The notes: a model not told the origin generated them from the sequence alone. DNA of 64,000 nucleotides from SFLA01 sp964485815 (GCA_964485815.1 CAZAJX010000004.1:8847-72846), one strand, 5' to 3'. Counted from the first letter of the stretch, positions 19,361-26,921 are shown. Numbers and translations: made by a program.

Positions 19361-20166
19361 ACGAAAATGCAAAACAGTTTGTAAATAAAGAAAGATATAC
19401 CGTACAAGACCTTTGCGAGATCGTAAAAATACTTCGCGGTGAGGACGGTTGCCCTTGGGACAGAGAGCAGACCCACCAAAGTATAAGAAGAGATCTCATC
19501 GAAGAATGCTATGAGGTAGTGGAAGGTATCGATAATAACGATCCCGTGCTTATGTGCGAGGAGTTGGGAGATCTGCTTTTGCAGGTGGTTTTCCATGCTC
19601 AAATAGGCGCTGAAGATAAACAGTTCGATATGAGCGACGTGGCAGATGGAATTTGCCGCAAGCTCGTTCTCCGCCATCCCCATGTGTTTGCAGACGTAAA
19701 CGCAGATACCTCTGAAAAAGTGCTGGAAAATTGGGATAAGATAAAAAAGCAGGAAAAGCAGAGGCTGTCTGTTTCCGACGAAATGTACGCTATTCCTCCC
19801 GCGCTTCCCGCACTTATGCGTGCAAATAAAGTAGGTAAAAAATCCGGCAAAGCAAATTTTGATTTTCCTACGGACGAAGAAGCCTTTGCCAAGGTAACCG
19901 AAGAGCTTAACGAGCTTTACGAAGCACATACGAGCGGAACCAAGGAGCAGGTTGCTGACGAAATGGGAGATCTGCTGTTCTCCGTGGTCAATGTTTCAAG
20001 AAAAGTAGGGGTGGAACCCGAGGAAGCCTTGACAAGAGCTACCGAAAAATTTATGAAGAGATTTCAAAAACTCGAACTTGCGGCTTCGGAAAGCGGTAAG
20101 TGTCTTGCGGATATGTCTGCCGAAGAGGCGGACGAGCTGTGGGAGCGCATAAAAAACCACGATTAA
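19357..20166 (+). CDS. mazG: Nucleoside triphosphate pyrophosphohydrolase MazG
   Basis: Hydrolyses nucleoside triphosphates to monophosphates and pyrophosphate, a house-cleaning or stress role. Two MazG domains are visible, each with the acidic metal-binding pattern: EECYEVVEGI with EELGDLLLQVV in the first, and TEELNELYEA with DEMGDLLFSVV in the second. Bacillus YabN is fused to an N-terminal SAM-methyltransferase domain; here only the MazG part (269 residues) is present. The start overlaps the upstream flippase stop. Confidence 0.94.
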   Translation: MNENAKQFVNKERYTVQDLCEIVKILRGEDGCPWDREQTHQSIRRDLIEECYEVVEGIDNNDPVLMCEELGDLLLQVVFHAQIGAEDKQFDMSDVADGICRKLVLRHPHVFADVNADTSEKVLENWDKIKKQEKQRLSVSDEMYAIPPALPALMRANKVGKKSGKANFDFPTDEEAFAKVTEELNELYEAHTSGTKEQVADEMGDLLFSVVNVSRKVGVEPEEALTRATEKFMKRFQKLELAASESGKCLADMSAEEADELWERIKNHD

Positions 20167-20201
20167 AAGTACTTTTTTTCAAAAAAAGTCGAAAATAGCT
20201 A

Positions 20202-20230
20202 TTGAAAAATCAAAAAAATAATGATATACT
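20202..20230 (+). promoter_or_regulatory. Sigma-A promoter for hup
   Basis: TTGAAA (20202-20207) and TATACT (20225-20230) are spaced by 17 nt in an A-rich tract, upstream of a 44-nt leader with a strong GAAAGGAG site (20259-20265). It implies that hup and the downstream sporulation genes can be transcribed separately from mazG. Confidence 0.8.
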
Positions 20231-20273
20231 GTGTCAAGCGAAAGCAAAGGACATTATGAAAGGAGTTCATTTT

Positions 20274-20549
20274 ATGAACAAGATCACATTGGCAGACGTT
20301 GCAGCAAACGCTGCAGGTATTAAGAAGAAGGATGCAGAAGTAGCAGTTAACGCAATTTTCGCAGCTATGGCTAACGAACTCGCAGCAGGCGGCAAGGTTC
20401 AGATCGCAGGCTTCGGCAACTTCAAAATGAAGGAAAGAGTAGAGCGCGTAGGCAGAAATCCCAAGTCCCACGAGCCCATCGTTATTCCTTCCGCTAAGGT
20501 AGTTAACTTCACTGCAGGTAAGCAGCTTAAAGAGCTTCTTAACAAGTAA
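20274..20549 (+). CDS. hup: DNA-binding protein HU
   Basis: Small histone-like protein that bends and compacts DNA. The 91 residues include the beta-arm region GFGNFKMKERVERVGRNP and the C-terminal end IPSAKVVNFTAGKQLKELL, both standard for HU. The ATG at 20274 follows AAGGAG and lies downstream of the promoter at 20202-20230; the longer upstream frame would start inside that promoter. Codons are unusually uniform (GCA for Ala, AAG for Lys), fitting high expression. Confidence 0.97.
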   Translation: MNKITLADVAANAAGIKKKDAEVAVNAIFAAMANELAAGGKVQIAGFGNFKMKERVERVGRNPKSHEPIVIPSAKVVNFTAGKQLKELLNK

Positions 20550-20575
20550 TCAGTGTTTATGAGGTATGAGGTCTT

Positions 20576-20818
20576 ATGCGGCTGGATAAATTTTTAAAGG
20601 TTTCTCGTGTAATAAAGCGCAGAACAATCGCCAACGAAGCGTGCGACAGCAGCTATGTGGCTGTTAACGGTCTTCCCGCTAAGGCCTCCTACAATGTTAA
20701 GATAGGGGATGTTATTACCGTTTCATTCGGTAACAGAACCACTTCGTTCCGCGTTCTCGGTCTTAACGAGCACACCACAAAAGCAGAAGCAAGTTCAATG
20801 TACGAAATAACGGAATGA
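20576..20818 (+). CDS. rqcP: S4-domain RNA-binding protein RqcP
   Basis: YabO/RqcP-type protein of 80 residues. RqcP works with RqcH in ribosome-associated quality control, assisting alanine-tail addition on stalled 50S subunits. The N-terminus MRLDKFLKVSRVIKRRT is the S4 alpha-L RNA-binding motif and matches the Bacillus subtilis YabO pattern closely. Its position after mazG/hup and before yabP is the same as in Bacillus, which favours RqcP over HslR-like heat-shock proteins. Confidence 0.9.
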   Translation: MRLDKFLKVSRVIKRRTIANEACDSSYVAVNGLPAKASYNVKIGDVITVSFGNRTTSFRVLGLNEHTTKAEASSMYEITE

Positions 20819-20864
20819 TATTTATCGGTGCTTCATATATTTAGATTATGGAGCGTGAGAGATA

Positions 20865-21125
20865 TTGAACGAAAGAAAACATTCCGTTACTTGTACTGCG
20901 CGTGATATTACTCTTGTTACCGCAGTATACGATATTATCAGTTTTGATGATACGCAGGTCAGCCTTTCTCTGGGAGAGGATACCATCCTTTCCGTCAGCG
21001 GAACGGGCTTGACACTTCGCCGCCTCTCTCTTGAAACGGGCGAGGTGGATATTTCCGGCAGGATAGAAGCTATAGTTTATCTTGATGGCGGCATAAAACA
21101 AAAGAAACGCCGTCTGTTCGGCTGA
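20865..21125 (+). CDS. yabP: Sporulation protein YabP
   Basis: Small protein of the YabP family (86 residues) involved in spore cortex or coat formation in Bacillus. The visible pattern is SVTCTARDITLVTAVYDIISFD followed by a beta-rich core ending SGRIEAIVYLDG, which matches the family's ISGRVYEMVY-type end. The start is TTG, about 11 nt after GGAG. The stop overlaps the yabQ ATG by one base (TGATG), so the two are translationally coupled. Confidence 0.85.
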   Translation: MNERKHSVTCTARDITLVTAVYDIISFDDTQVSLSLGEDTILSVSGTGLTLRRLSLETGEVDISGRIEAIVYLDGGIKQKKRRLFG

Positions 21126-21565
21126 TGGAAGTCGATTACCGCGCACAACTGCTCTTGGCGTTGTATTCCGTTCCCACGGGTTTGTTTTTGGGAGCGGTAT
21201 ACGATATACTCAGGTTGGCGCGTTTACCTTTCGGAAAGATCGGCGTGTTTTTTACCGATATCCTGCAAACATTTCTGTGCTTTTTAGCGGTGCAGATATT
21301 GCTTTTTAATTTTTGGAACGGCAAAATTCGCGTTTATCCCTTTTTTATTTGTTTTTTAAGCTTTGTTTTATACAGAGCTACCATTGGCAGACTCACTACT
21401 GCCGCATATTTGAAATTGAGTTCGTATATAAAACCGCGGTTCTTATATAAAGTCGCCGTGGTTAGAGGATATATTTATAAAAAGCGGTTGCTTAAGCAGG
21501 CATCCGTCGGATTCGGGATCAAACTCCCGCGGAGGAAAAGAAGTGGCAAAAAGAACACGGCCTAA
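21125..21565 (+). CDS. yabQ: Sporulation membrane protein YabQ
   Basis: YabQ-type integral membrane protein of 146 residues; in Bacillus it is needed for cortex synthesis. Hydrophobic segments cover roughly residues 9-25, 37-60 and 70-90, and the C-terminus is strongly basic (IKLPRRKRSGKK). Assignment rests on size, topology and exact position between yabP and divIC. It overlaps divIC by 23 nt. Confidence 0.84.
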   Translation: MEVDYRAQLLLALYSVPTGLFLGAVYDILRLARLPFGKIGVFFTDILQTFLCFLAVQILLFNFWNGKIRVYPFFICFLSFVLYRATIGRLTTAAYLKLSSYIKPRFLYKVAVVRGYIYKKRLLKQASVGFGIKLPRRKRSGKKNTA

Positions 21566-21824
21566 TATGGTTATGAAGCTTGCCTTTGTTTGCGTTTTGG
21601 GCTTCTTGGTTATTTCGGTTATACAGCTTCAGGTCGAGCTTAAAGAACTGCGCCAACGCAAGGCGGAGCAGGAAATTCTTGTGCAAACACTTGAGGATGA
21701 TATTACCGAGCTCACCATAAGACTCAACACCCCTATATCCGATGAATATATTGAGCGTGTAGCCCGTGCACACGGTTACCGAATGCCTAACGAGATCATT
21801 TTTTATAACGATATTGCGGATTAG
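21543..21824 (+). CDS. divIC: Septum formation initiator DivIC/FtsB
   Basis: Bitopic division protein of 93 residues that forms a complex with FtsL and DivIB at the septum. A short basic cytoplasmic tail is followed by one membrane segment (about residues 10-26) and a coiled coil (LQVELKELRQRKAEQEILVQ), then the family's C-terminal end with ERVARAHGYRMPNE. The GTG start has a strong GGAGG site within yabQ. The position matches divIC in Bacillus. Confidence 0.92.
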   Translation: MAKRTRPNMVMKLAFVCVLGFLVISVIQLQVELKELRQRKAEQEILVQTLEDDITELTIRLNTPISDEYIERVARAHGYRMPNEIIFYNDIAD

Positions 21825-21835
21825 AGGTTGAGCCG

Positions 21836-22234
21836 GTGGTACTTGATGAAATTGTAAAAGGCAAAGTAACGGGAATAACCAAGTTTGGCGCTTTCGTTTC
21901 TATGGAAGGCGGCAAGAACGGAATGGTACATATTTCCGAAATAGCGGACGGATTTGTTAAAGATATTAACGATCATATTCACATCGGTGACGAAGTCGAA
22001 GCTATGGTCGTAAGCATTGATGAAAACGGCAGGATAGGTCTGTCTATTAAAAAGTGCTTGGCTTTAAAAGCACGCACCGCCCCTCCGCCTATGTTTGACG
22101 AAGGTATGCCCGCACCGGATACCGATTTCGAGAATATGATGAAACGGTTCAAGGCTGTGAGCAACGATAAGCAAGCGGATATTAAGCGCGGCTTTGAGTC
22201 CAAGCGCGGCACCGGAAAAAGAGGAAGGAAATAA
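21836..22234 (+). CDS. yabR: S1-domain RNA-binding protein YabR
   Basis: 132-residue protein with one N-terminal S1 domain (about 3-73: GKVTGITKFGAFVSMEGG, GMVHISEIADG, GDEVEAMVVSID, IGLSIKK) and a basic, charged C-terminal tail. S1 proteins of this type (YabR, general stress protein 13) bind RNA or ribosomes; the precise role is unknown. The GTG start follows TTAGAGG. It closes the yab-type operon, directly before a terminator. Confidence 0.88.
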   Translation: MVLDEIVKGKVTGITKFGAFVSMEGGKNGMVHISEIADGFVKDINDHIHIGDEVEAMVVSIDENGRIGLSIKKCLALKARTAPPPMFDEGMPAPDTDFENMMKRFKAVSNDKQADIKRGFESKRGTGKRGRK

Positions 22235-22237
22235 TTT

Positions 22238-22263
22238 AAATCCCGTATATGCGGGATTTTTTT
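22238..22263 (+). terminator. Rho-independent terminator after yabR
   Basis: Perfect 8-bp stem AAATCCCG / CGGGATTT around the loop TATATG, followed by seven T. It ends the housekeeping and sporulation block and separates it from the two-component system. Confidence 0.88.
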
Positions 22264-22267
22264 ATTT

Positions 22268-22306
22268 TGATAACAACTTGATAACAACTGTGTTTTATTA
22301 TATAAA
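22268..22306 (+). promoter_or_regulatory. Promoter with tandem 11-bp repeats upstream of the two-component operon
   Basis: Two perfect head-to-tail copies of TGATAACAACT (22268-22278 and 22279-22289). The second overlaps a -35 TTGATA (22278-22283), which is 17 nt from TATAAA (22301-22306). An 11-bp period is the usual spacing for tandem binding of OmpR/PhoB-type regulators, and the regulator is the next gene. Autoregulation is an inference. Confidence 0.72.
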
Positions 22307-22326
22307 GCATAAAGGAGCGTTGTAAA

Positions 22327-22974
22327 ATGGCGAATATTCTTATTGCAGAAGACGAAATGAGTATAAGCAACCTTATAAAAATGAATCTCGCTTTGGTGGG
22401 GTACAGTTGCGCTCAGGCTTTTGACGGGAATTCCGCTTTGCATATGGCAAATTCTTCCCGTTTTGATCTCATAATACTGGACGTAATGCTTCCGGGAATA
22501 TCCGGCTTCGACCTTATTACTCGGTTAAATAATACACCCGTTATCTTTGTAACCGCAAAAAGCGGGTTGGAGGACAGAATTCGGGGCTTGCGGTTGGGAG
22601 CAGATGATTATATCACAAAACCCTTTGAAATACTTGAGCTTGTTACACGGGTAGACGTTGTGCTGAGAAGAACAAAGGCAGTTTCTCATTCCTTTGAATT
22701 TGATGATATCCGAATAGATTTCGATTGCAAAAAGGTTTTTAAGAAAGGAACAGAAATAAATTTAAAACCCAAAGAATTTGATCTTCTCGGTGCGTTGGTA
22801 AAGAACCGAAATATCGCGCTTTCGAGAGAAAAACTCCTTGAAATAGTGTGGGATTATGACTATGAAGGCGACACCCGTACAGTTGATGTACATATTCAAA
22901 AACTACGCAAAAAACTGGATATAGAAGAACGGTTAAAAACCGTATATAAGACAGGATACAGACTGGAGGTGTGA
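22327..22974 (+). CDS. OmpR/PhoB-family response regulator
   Basis: Two-component regulator of 215 residues. The receiver domain (1-115) has the acidic pair E8-D9, the phosphoacceptor D52 in LIILDVMLPG, the conserved T in FVTAKSG, and K in YITKPFE. The C-terminal winged helix (about 125-215) shows LKPKEFDLL, REKLLEIVWDYDYEGDTRTVDVHI and LRKKL, typical of OmpR/PhoB. It starts behind AAAGGAG and ends 3 nt before the sensor kinase. Its likely target repeats occur upstream of itself and of the lipoprotein gene. The signal is unknown. Confidence 0.95.
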   Translation: MANILIAEDEMSISNLIKMNLALVGYSCAQAFDGNSALHMANSSRFDLIILDVMLPGISGFDLITRLNNTPVIFVTAKSGLEDRIRGLRLGADDYITKPFEILELVTRVDVVLRRTKAVSHSFEFDDIRIDFDCKKVFKKGTEINLKPKEFDLLGALVKNRNIALSREKLLEIVWDYDYEGDTRTVDVHIQKLRKKLDIEERLKTVYKTGYRLEV

Positions 22975-22977
22975 TAT

Positions 22978-24327
22978 ATGCGCTTTTGGCACAAAATATA
23001 TATATTAACGCTGTTGCTCTTTCTGATTTGTCTTAATACGGGAATTATGACGCTTGCCGTTTATACTTATCAAAAAAACGTTGAATCCATAGAAGCGTCT
23101 GCGACCGCGGAACAGCATTATATCACCCGTTCTTTTGAAAACGATTATCAATCTATGCTTGATGCAGGCGGAATGGCGAACCCTTCGCTTTTGATGCAGT
23201 CATACGGAAATCACTATGAAAGCAAAGGAATATATTTGTCTTTTGAAAAGGACGGTAAAAGCATATATTCAAATTTTAATCGTGAGTATTCGGTCGGCAA
23301 AAACAGCATAGTGCAAAAAAAGATCGATGGTATCCGATATATTTTTATATCTTCAAAGATATGTAACGGTGAATACGATATAGTTTATGTAAAAAGCGTT
23401 TCCGAATTGGACATCGAGTTCAAAACTCTTATGGCGGTATACATCTTGACTGCCCTTGTCGTTTCCGTCTTTCTTGCGTTAAGCTTGTTTCTTGTGTTAA
23501 AACGCTTGTCCGTTCCCTTGGACAAGCTGCGTTTAACCACAGAAAAAATAGAAAAAGGCGATTTCTCTGTCAGAGCGGAGGAGAAGGGCAAGGATGAATT
23601 CGCTCTCCTCGCAAGAAGCTTTAATGAAATGCTTTCAAAAATCAACGAGCAAATGAGCTTTTTGGAAATAGACGCCGAAAAAAAGCAAATGCTTGTTGAA
23701 AATATGGCGCACGAATTGCGAACGCCCCTCACAAGTATACACGGCTATGCGGAATATTTGGAAAAAGCGGCTTCAACCGAAGAAGAACGCATACTTGCGG
23801 CAAAATATATTGTTTCCGAAGCATCCCGTCTTAAAAAAATATCCGATATTTTGCTTGATACGGCTTATGTCCGCGAAAATCGCTTTGAATATACAGAAGT
23901 ATCCTTGGGGGAATTAGTGTCCGATACGGTATACCGTCTTTCCCGTAAAGCCGAAGAAAACGGCATAACTCTTGAGGCGGATATTACGGAATGCAGTGTT
24001 AACGGAGAAAAAACGTTGCTGTCTATGCTGCTTTACAATCTGGCAGAAAACGGTATTAAAGCGTGTAAAACGGGAGGAAAAGTTAAAATTTGCTGCGCCC
24101 GCCATCGTTTAACGGTGGAGGACGACGGAAAAGGTATGACACCCGAACAGCTTACTCATATTACCGAGCCCTTCTACCGTACCGATAAATCCCGTTCTCG
24201 CTCTGAGGGCGGGGCAGGTCTGGGGCTGGCATTGTGCAAACAGATAGCGGAGGCGCATAATGCGGTTATGACCTTTGAATCGGTTCCCGAAAAAGGTACG
24301 AAAATTACGGTAGATTTTACAAGTTGA
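22978..24327 (+). CDS. Sensor histidine kinase
   Basis: Membrane sensor kinase of 449 residues, partner of the preceding regulator. Two membrane segments (about 8-31 and 151-173) bracket an extracytoplasmic sensing region of about 115 residues with no recognisable fold. HAMP follows (about 175-228), then the dimerisation domain with H245 in ENMAHELRTPLTSIHGY, and the ATPase with N, DDGKGM (G1) and GGAGLGLALC (G2) boxes. Its stop codon lies inside the first of three 11-bp repeats that front the lipoprotein gene. Confidence 0.95.
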   Translation: MRFWHKIYILTLLLFLICLNTGIMTLAVYTYQKNVESIEASATAEQHYITRSFENDYQSMLDAGGMANPSLLMQSYGNHYESKGIYLSFEKDGKSIYSNFNREYSVGKNSIVQKKIDGIRYIFISSKICNGEYDIVYVKSVSELDIEFKTLMAVYILTALVVSVFLALSLFLVLKRLSVPLDKLRLTTEKIEKGDFSVRAEEKGKDEFALLARSFNEMLSKINEQMSFLEIDAEKKQMLVENMAHELRTPLTSIHGYAEYLEKAASTEEERILAAKYIVSEASRLKKISDILLDTAYVRENRFEYTEVSLGELVSDTVYRLSRKAEENGITLEADITECSVNGEKTLLSMLLYNLAENGIKACKTGGKVKICCARHRLTVEDDGKGMTPEQLTHITEPFYRTDKSRSRSEGGAGLGLALCKQIAEAHNAVMTFESVPEKGTKITVDFTS

Positions 24328-24374
24328 TTACAACTCGAAAACAACTTAAATACAACGGAGCTTTATTATATATT
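24325..24374 (+). promoter_or_regulatory. Three tandem 11-bp repeats and promoter of the lipoprotein gene
   Basis: Units TGATTACAACT (24325-24335), CGAAAACAACT (24336-24346) and TAAATACAACG (24347-24357) repeat every 11 bp and share the ACAAC core with the repeats at 22268-22289. A TATATT -10 (24369-24374) lies the same distance downstream as in the first promoter, and the flanking bases (GNGNTTTATTATATA) also match. The -35 (TTAAAT) is poor, suggesting dependence on the response regulator. Confidence 0.68.
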
Positions 24375-24398
24375 TGCAGACGAAAAAACTGCAAATAT
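24370..24398. promoter_or_regulatory. Perfect 10-bp dyad at the lipoprotein transcription start
   Basis: ATATTTGCAG (24370-24379) and CTGCAAATAT (24389-24398) are exact reverse complements around a 9-nt A-rich loop. The dyad overlaps the -10 and the expected start, so it could be an operator or a leader hairpin; the tail after it (TTTTCC) is too short for a convincing terminator. Confidence 0.55.
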
Positions 24399-24421
24399 TT
24401 TCCGAAACGGAGGAAATCATT

Positions 24422-26005
24422 TTGAAAAGCAACAAAAGAACAGTAATTGTTGCATTGTGTCTTGTTTTGGCTTCTGTGTTGACACTTACCGGATGTATGT
24501 ATGCCCTCGCCGCAGAAACCGGTGATGAAAAGCCTTATACATCAGAAGATTTTGAAAACAGCTTTGGCGATGCGGTTATCGAAGATGCTCCCGTATCCCA
24601 GGACTCAATGCAAGAAAAACACGGAGCATACCTGCACGTTTCCGAAGACGGCAAAAAAGTTACCGTTTTCAGCGACACACAGTTGGAGGAATTGCTTTCC
24701 GTTAGAGCAAGCGGTAAAAGAAACGCCGTCACATATGATGATATTCTTTATGTCATTAATGATTCCGTGCGTATTTATTCTACCTATGACACCGTAGTTT
24801 TGAATGCGGATCTTGCAAAACAGTTGGATCTTAACGTATTTACCTGCACCGATACCGGTGTTATCACTACCTGCGAGCCCGATTCCGATATCAACTACAG
24901 CAAGATGGTAAGAGATATATATTCCATAATCGTTTACCGTCTGTATGCCCTTGATTCAGGCTTTACCCATATGTATTTCGGCTCTTTGTGGAATCACGAA
25001 ACTCTTAGTGCTGAGCATATGTTCAGCTACGAAGGCGACGGTATTAACGATCGTGAGAATTTCTTTAAGACCAAAAACTGGTTTGTACTTTCGCTTGACG
25101 GCGGCACCGAGATCGGCACCGAATATAATCAGAAATTATCCTCGGATTACTCTGCCATCGCTTCCGAGCATATGGCTATGTCAAATCCCGATCCCGATTT
25201 CGTATTTGATTTTGAGGGTAATTCCATTTCCGCGCCTTACTTTATAATCGAAGCGCCTCTTGTGGAAGATCCTTATAACTACAGATACGTCGATTCATAT
25301 AAAATGTACCACATAGGCGAAGACGCCTCCACCTATACAACTTTGTACCCCACTGCGGAAATCAATTCTTTCAAGCGGGAAGGTTATTTTGACAGAGTTT
25401 TCAATTTCCCTGTTGAAAGCGTTACCATTCACGCAGGCGATTACTCCCAGTATCAGGTATGCTCCGAGCTTTCCGAAGAAGACAAGGCTGCCCTTATCGC
25501 CATTCTTAATTGTGATACACCTTGGGAAAGCGGACTTTCTCTCGATCCTGTTATATGCAGATTCAATCTGGACGGAGCGGGCTTCAATTACAGAGATGGA
25601 TTTATTTATTCCACTTCACGCACCTATCTGCCTCTTACCGAGGAACAGAACGAAATAGTTGCCGCTATCGTGGAAAAATACGATAATTATTTCGAAGTTT
25701 ACCACGGCGAGATCAAAGATATCGAATTTTATCCCTTTAATCCTTTCGTTCAGGATGAATTGGTTTGGGCAACAGATATCACCGAAGAAGAGTTTAACAG
25801 AATATGCGAAATTCTTACCCGCGATGAGCCTTGGCAAAAGCGTGATTACGATTCCCACGAGATCACCGCACGGCTTACGATAAACGGACGGGGCTTTAAC
25901 TACAGTGTAGACAGAATCTACGATACCGCAGGCGGTATGCTTCTCCTTACCGAAGAAGAATGCGCGTTCTTTGATTCACTCATAGAAAAATATAATAACG
26001 ACTGA
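24422..26005 (+). CDS. Lipoprotein of unknown function with duplicated C-terminal domain
   Basis: Predicted secreted lipoprotein of 527 residues. The TTG at 24422 follows a strong CGGAGGAAA site, and a lipid signal peptide follows: basic SNKR, a hydrophobic stretch and the lipobox LTGC. The C-terminal part contains two similar units of about 75 residues, each with an acidic start (LSEEDKAALIAIL; ITEEEFNRICEIL), a DTPW/DEPW motif, GAGFNY/GRGFNY and LPLTEEQ/LLLTEEE ending in EKY. I do not recognise the family. The promoter repeats tie it to the upstream two-component system, possibly as an output or accessory sensor. Confidence 0.82.
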   Translation: MKSNKRTVIVALCLVLASVLTLTGCMYALAAETGDEKPYTSEDFENSFGDAVIEDAPVSQDSMQEKHGAYLHVSEDGKKVTVFSDTQLEELLSVRASGKRNAVTYDDILYVINDSVRIYSTYDTVVLNADLAKQLDLNVFTCTDTGVITTCEPDSDINYSKMVRDIYSIIVYRLYALDSGFTHMYFGSLWNHETLSAEHMFSYEGDGINDRENFFKTKNWFVLSLDGGTEIGTEYNQKLSSDYSAIASEHMAMSNPDPDFVFDFEGNSISAPYFIIEAPLVEDPYNYRYVDSYKMYHIGEDASTYTTLYPTAEINSFKREGYFDRVFNFPVESVTIHAGDYSQYQVCSELSEEDKAALIAILNCDTPWESGLSLDPVICRFNLDGAGFNYRDGFIYSTSRTYLPLTEEQNEIVAAIVEKYDNYFEVYHGEIKDIEFYPFNPFVQDELVWATDITEEEFNRICEILTRDEPWQKRDYDSHEITARLTINGRGFNYSVDRIYDTAGGMLLLTEEECAFFDSLIEKYNND

Positions 26006-26038
26006 TTTTACCGTAAATCCTTTTTGAATTACCCCAAC

Positions 26039-26080
26039 GCAATCACCCCATGAAGCCTAACGGCTTCTCGGGGACCCCGA
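26039..26080 (+). repeat. Dispersed hairpin element, copy A
   Basis: CCCC-AT-GAAGCC-TAAC-GGCTTC-TC-GGGG (26046-26073) folds into a two-part stem with TAAC at the tip. A related sequence in the opposite orientation lies at 53854-53896, with base changes that keep the pairing. The extra TCGGGGACCCCGA (26068-26080) can form an alternative short hairpin. It lies between the lipoprotein stop and a terminator. Confidence 0.6.
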
Positions 26081-26085
26081 CAATC

Positions 26086-26133
26086 AACAACGCCTCCCAA
26101 AGACATCTTTTGTCCGAGGGAGGTGTTGTTTTT
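26086..26133 (+). terminator. Terminator downstream of the lipoprotein gene
   Basis: 13-bp stem AACAACGCCTCCC (26086-26098) / GGGAGGTGTTGTT (26118-26130) with one G-U pair and a 19-nt loop, followed by a T run that ends the 3' arm. Confidence 0.78.
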
Positions 26134-26146
26134 ATGTAAAACAGTA

Positions 26147-26175
26147 TTGAAAGAATGACAAATAAATGCTATACT
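26147..26175 (+). promoter_or_regulatory. Sigma-A promoter for the metallophosphoesterase gene
   Basis: TTGAAA (26147-26152) and TATACT (26170-26175), 17 nt apart; the same hexamers as the hup promoter. It shows that the ATG at 26209, not an in-frame ATG at 26155, is the likely start of the next gene. Confidence 0.78.
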
Positions 26176-26208
26176 GTAAAAAAGTCAACTCGTATAGGGG
26201 CGTGTGCT

Positions 26209-26919
26209 ATGAAGAATGATCTTTCAAAACTTTCCGTAACCGAATATAGCATATTCGCGCCCGTTAACGAAAAGATCTGCTTTGCCTTTGTTTCCGATCT
26301 CCACCATTGCGAAAACGGGCCTGTTATCAATGCAATCGACGCCGTATCGCCGGATGCGGTTTTGGTAGGCGGGGATTTTATGCACAATATGTCCTTTTAC
26401 ACCAAGGGCTTTGATTTTTTGCGTATCTGCGCAAAGAAGTATTCCGTTTTCTGCTCTCTCGGAAATCACGAAGGGCGTTACGAAGGAGATATTTACAAAG
26501 CGGTGGAAGATACCGGCGCTGTCCTTTTGGATAACACTCACACCGTATTTGAAGATGTGCTTATCGGCGGACTTACATCGGGCTTTTTAACCGATAACGT
26601 TCCCGATACGGCTTGGCTTAAAGATTTTTCTCGGTTGGACGGATACAAGATACTGCTATCTCATCATCCCGAGTATTATAAAAAATATATAGATTCCACC
26701 AACGTAGATCTTGTTTTGTCGGGGCACGCCCACGGCGGACAATGGCGCTTTTTCGGCAGAGGAGTATATGCGCCGGGGCAGGGAATATTCCCCAAATATT
26801 CTGGCGGATTTTATCACAACCGACTTATTGTGGGACGGGGCATCGGAAATGCTCACCGCATTCCCCGCATAAACAACAACCCCGAAATCGTTAAGATAAC
26901 TTTAATTCCCAAGGAGTAA
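26209..26919 (+). CDS. Calcineurin-like metallophosphoesterase
   Basis: Metal-dependent phosphoesterase of 236 residues. All five family motifs are present: SDLHH (DxH), GGDF, GNHE, LSHHP and SGHAHGGQ. It resembles YkuE/YaeI-type enzymes but has no signal peptide or membrane anchor from this start, so it is probably cytoplasmic. The substrate is unknown; relatives act on phospholipid or nucleotide phosphates. It has its own promoter and is followed 2 nt later by the ygjV-like gene, with which it probably forms an operon. Confidence 0.9.
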   Translation: MKNDLSKLSVTEYSIFAPVNEKICFAFVSDLHHCENGPVINAIDAVSPDAVLVGGDFMHNMSFYTKGFDFLRICAKKYSVFCSLGNHEGRYEGDIYKAVEDTGAVLLDNTHTVFEDVLIGGLTSGFLTDNVPDTAWLKDFSRLDGYKILLSHHPEYYKKYIDSTNVDLVLSGHAHGGQWRFFGRGVYAPGQGIFPKYSGGFYHNRLIVGRGIGNAHRIPRINNNPEIVKITLIPKE

Positions 26920-26921
26920 TT

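Noticed and set aside
20167..20195. Terminator between mazG and hup
   Set aside because: The A/T-only inverted repeat (ACTTTTTTT-C-AAAAAAAGT) has no proper loop and no GC pairs, so a stable hairpin is unlikely.
22268..22289. CRISPR or microsatellite-type repeat
   Set aside because: Only two 11-bp units with no spacers, placed at a promoter; operator repeats explain it better.
26209..26919. Metallophosphoesterase as the missing histidinol-phosphatase
   Set aside because: It has calcineurin-type motifs, its own promoter, and is convergent with the his operon; HisJ/HisN families look different.
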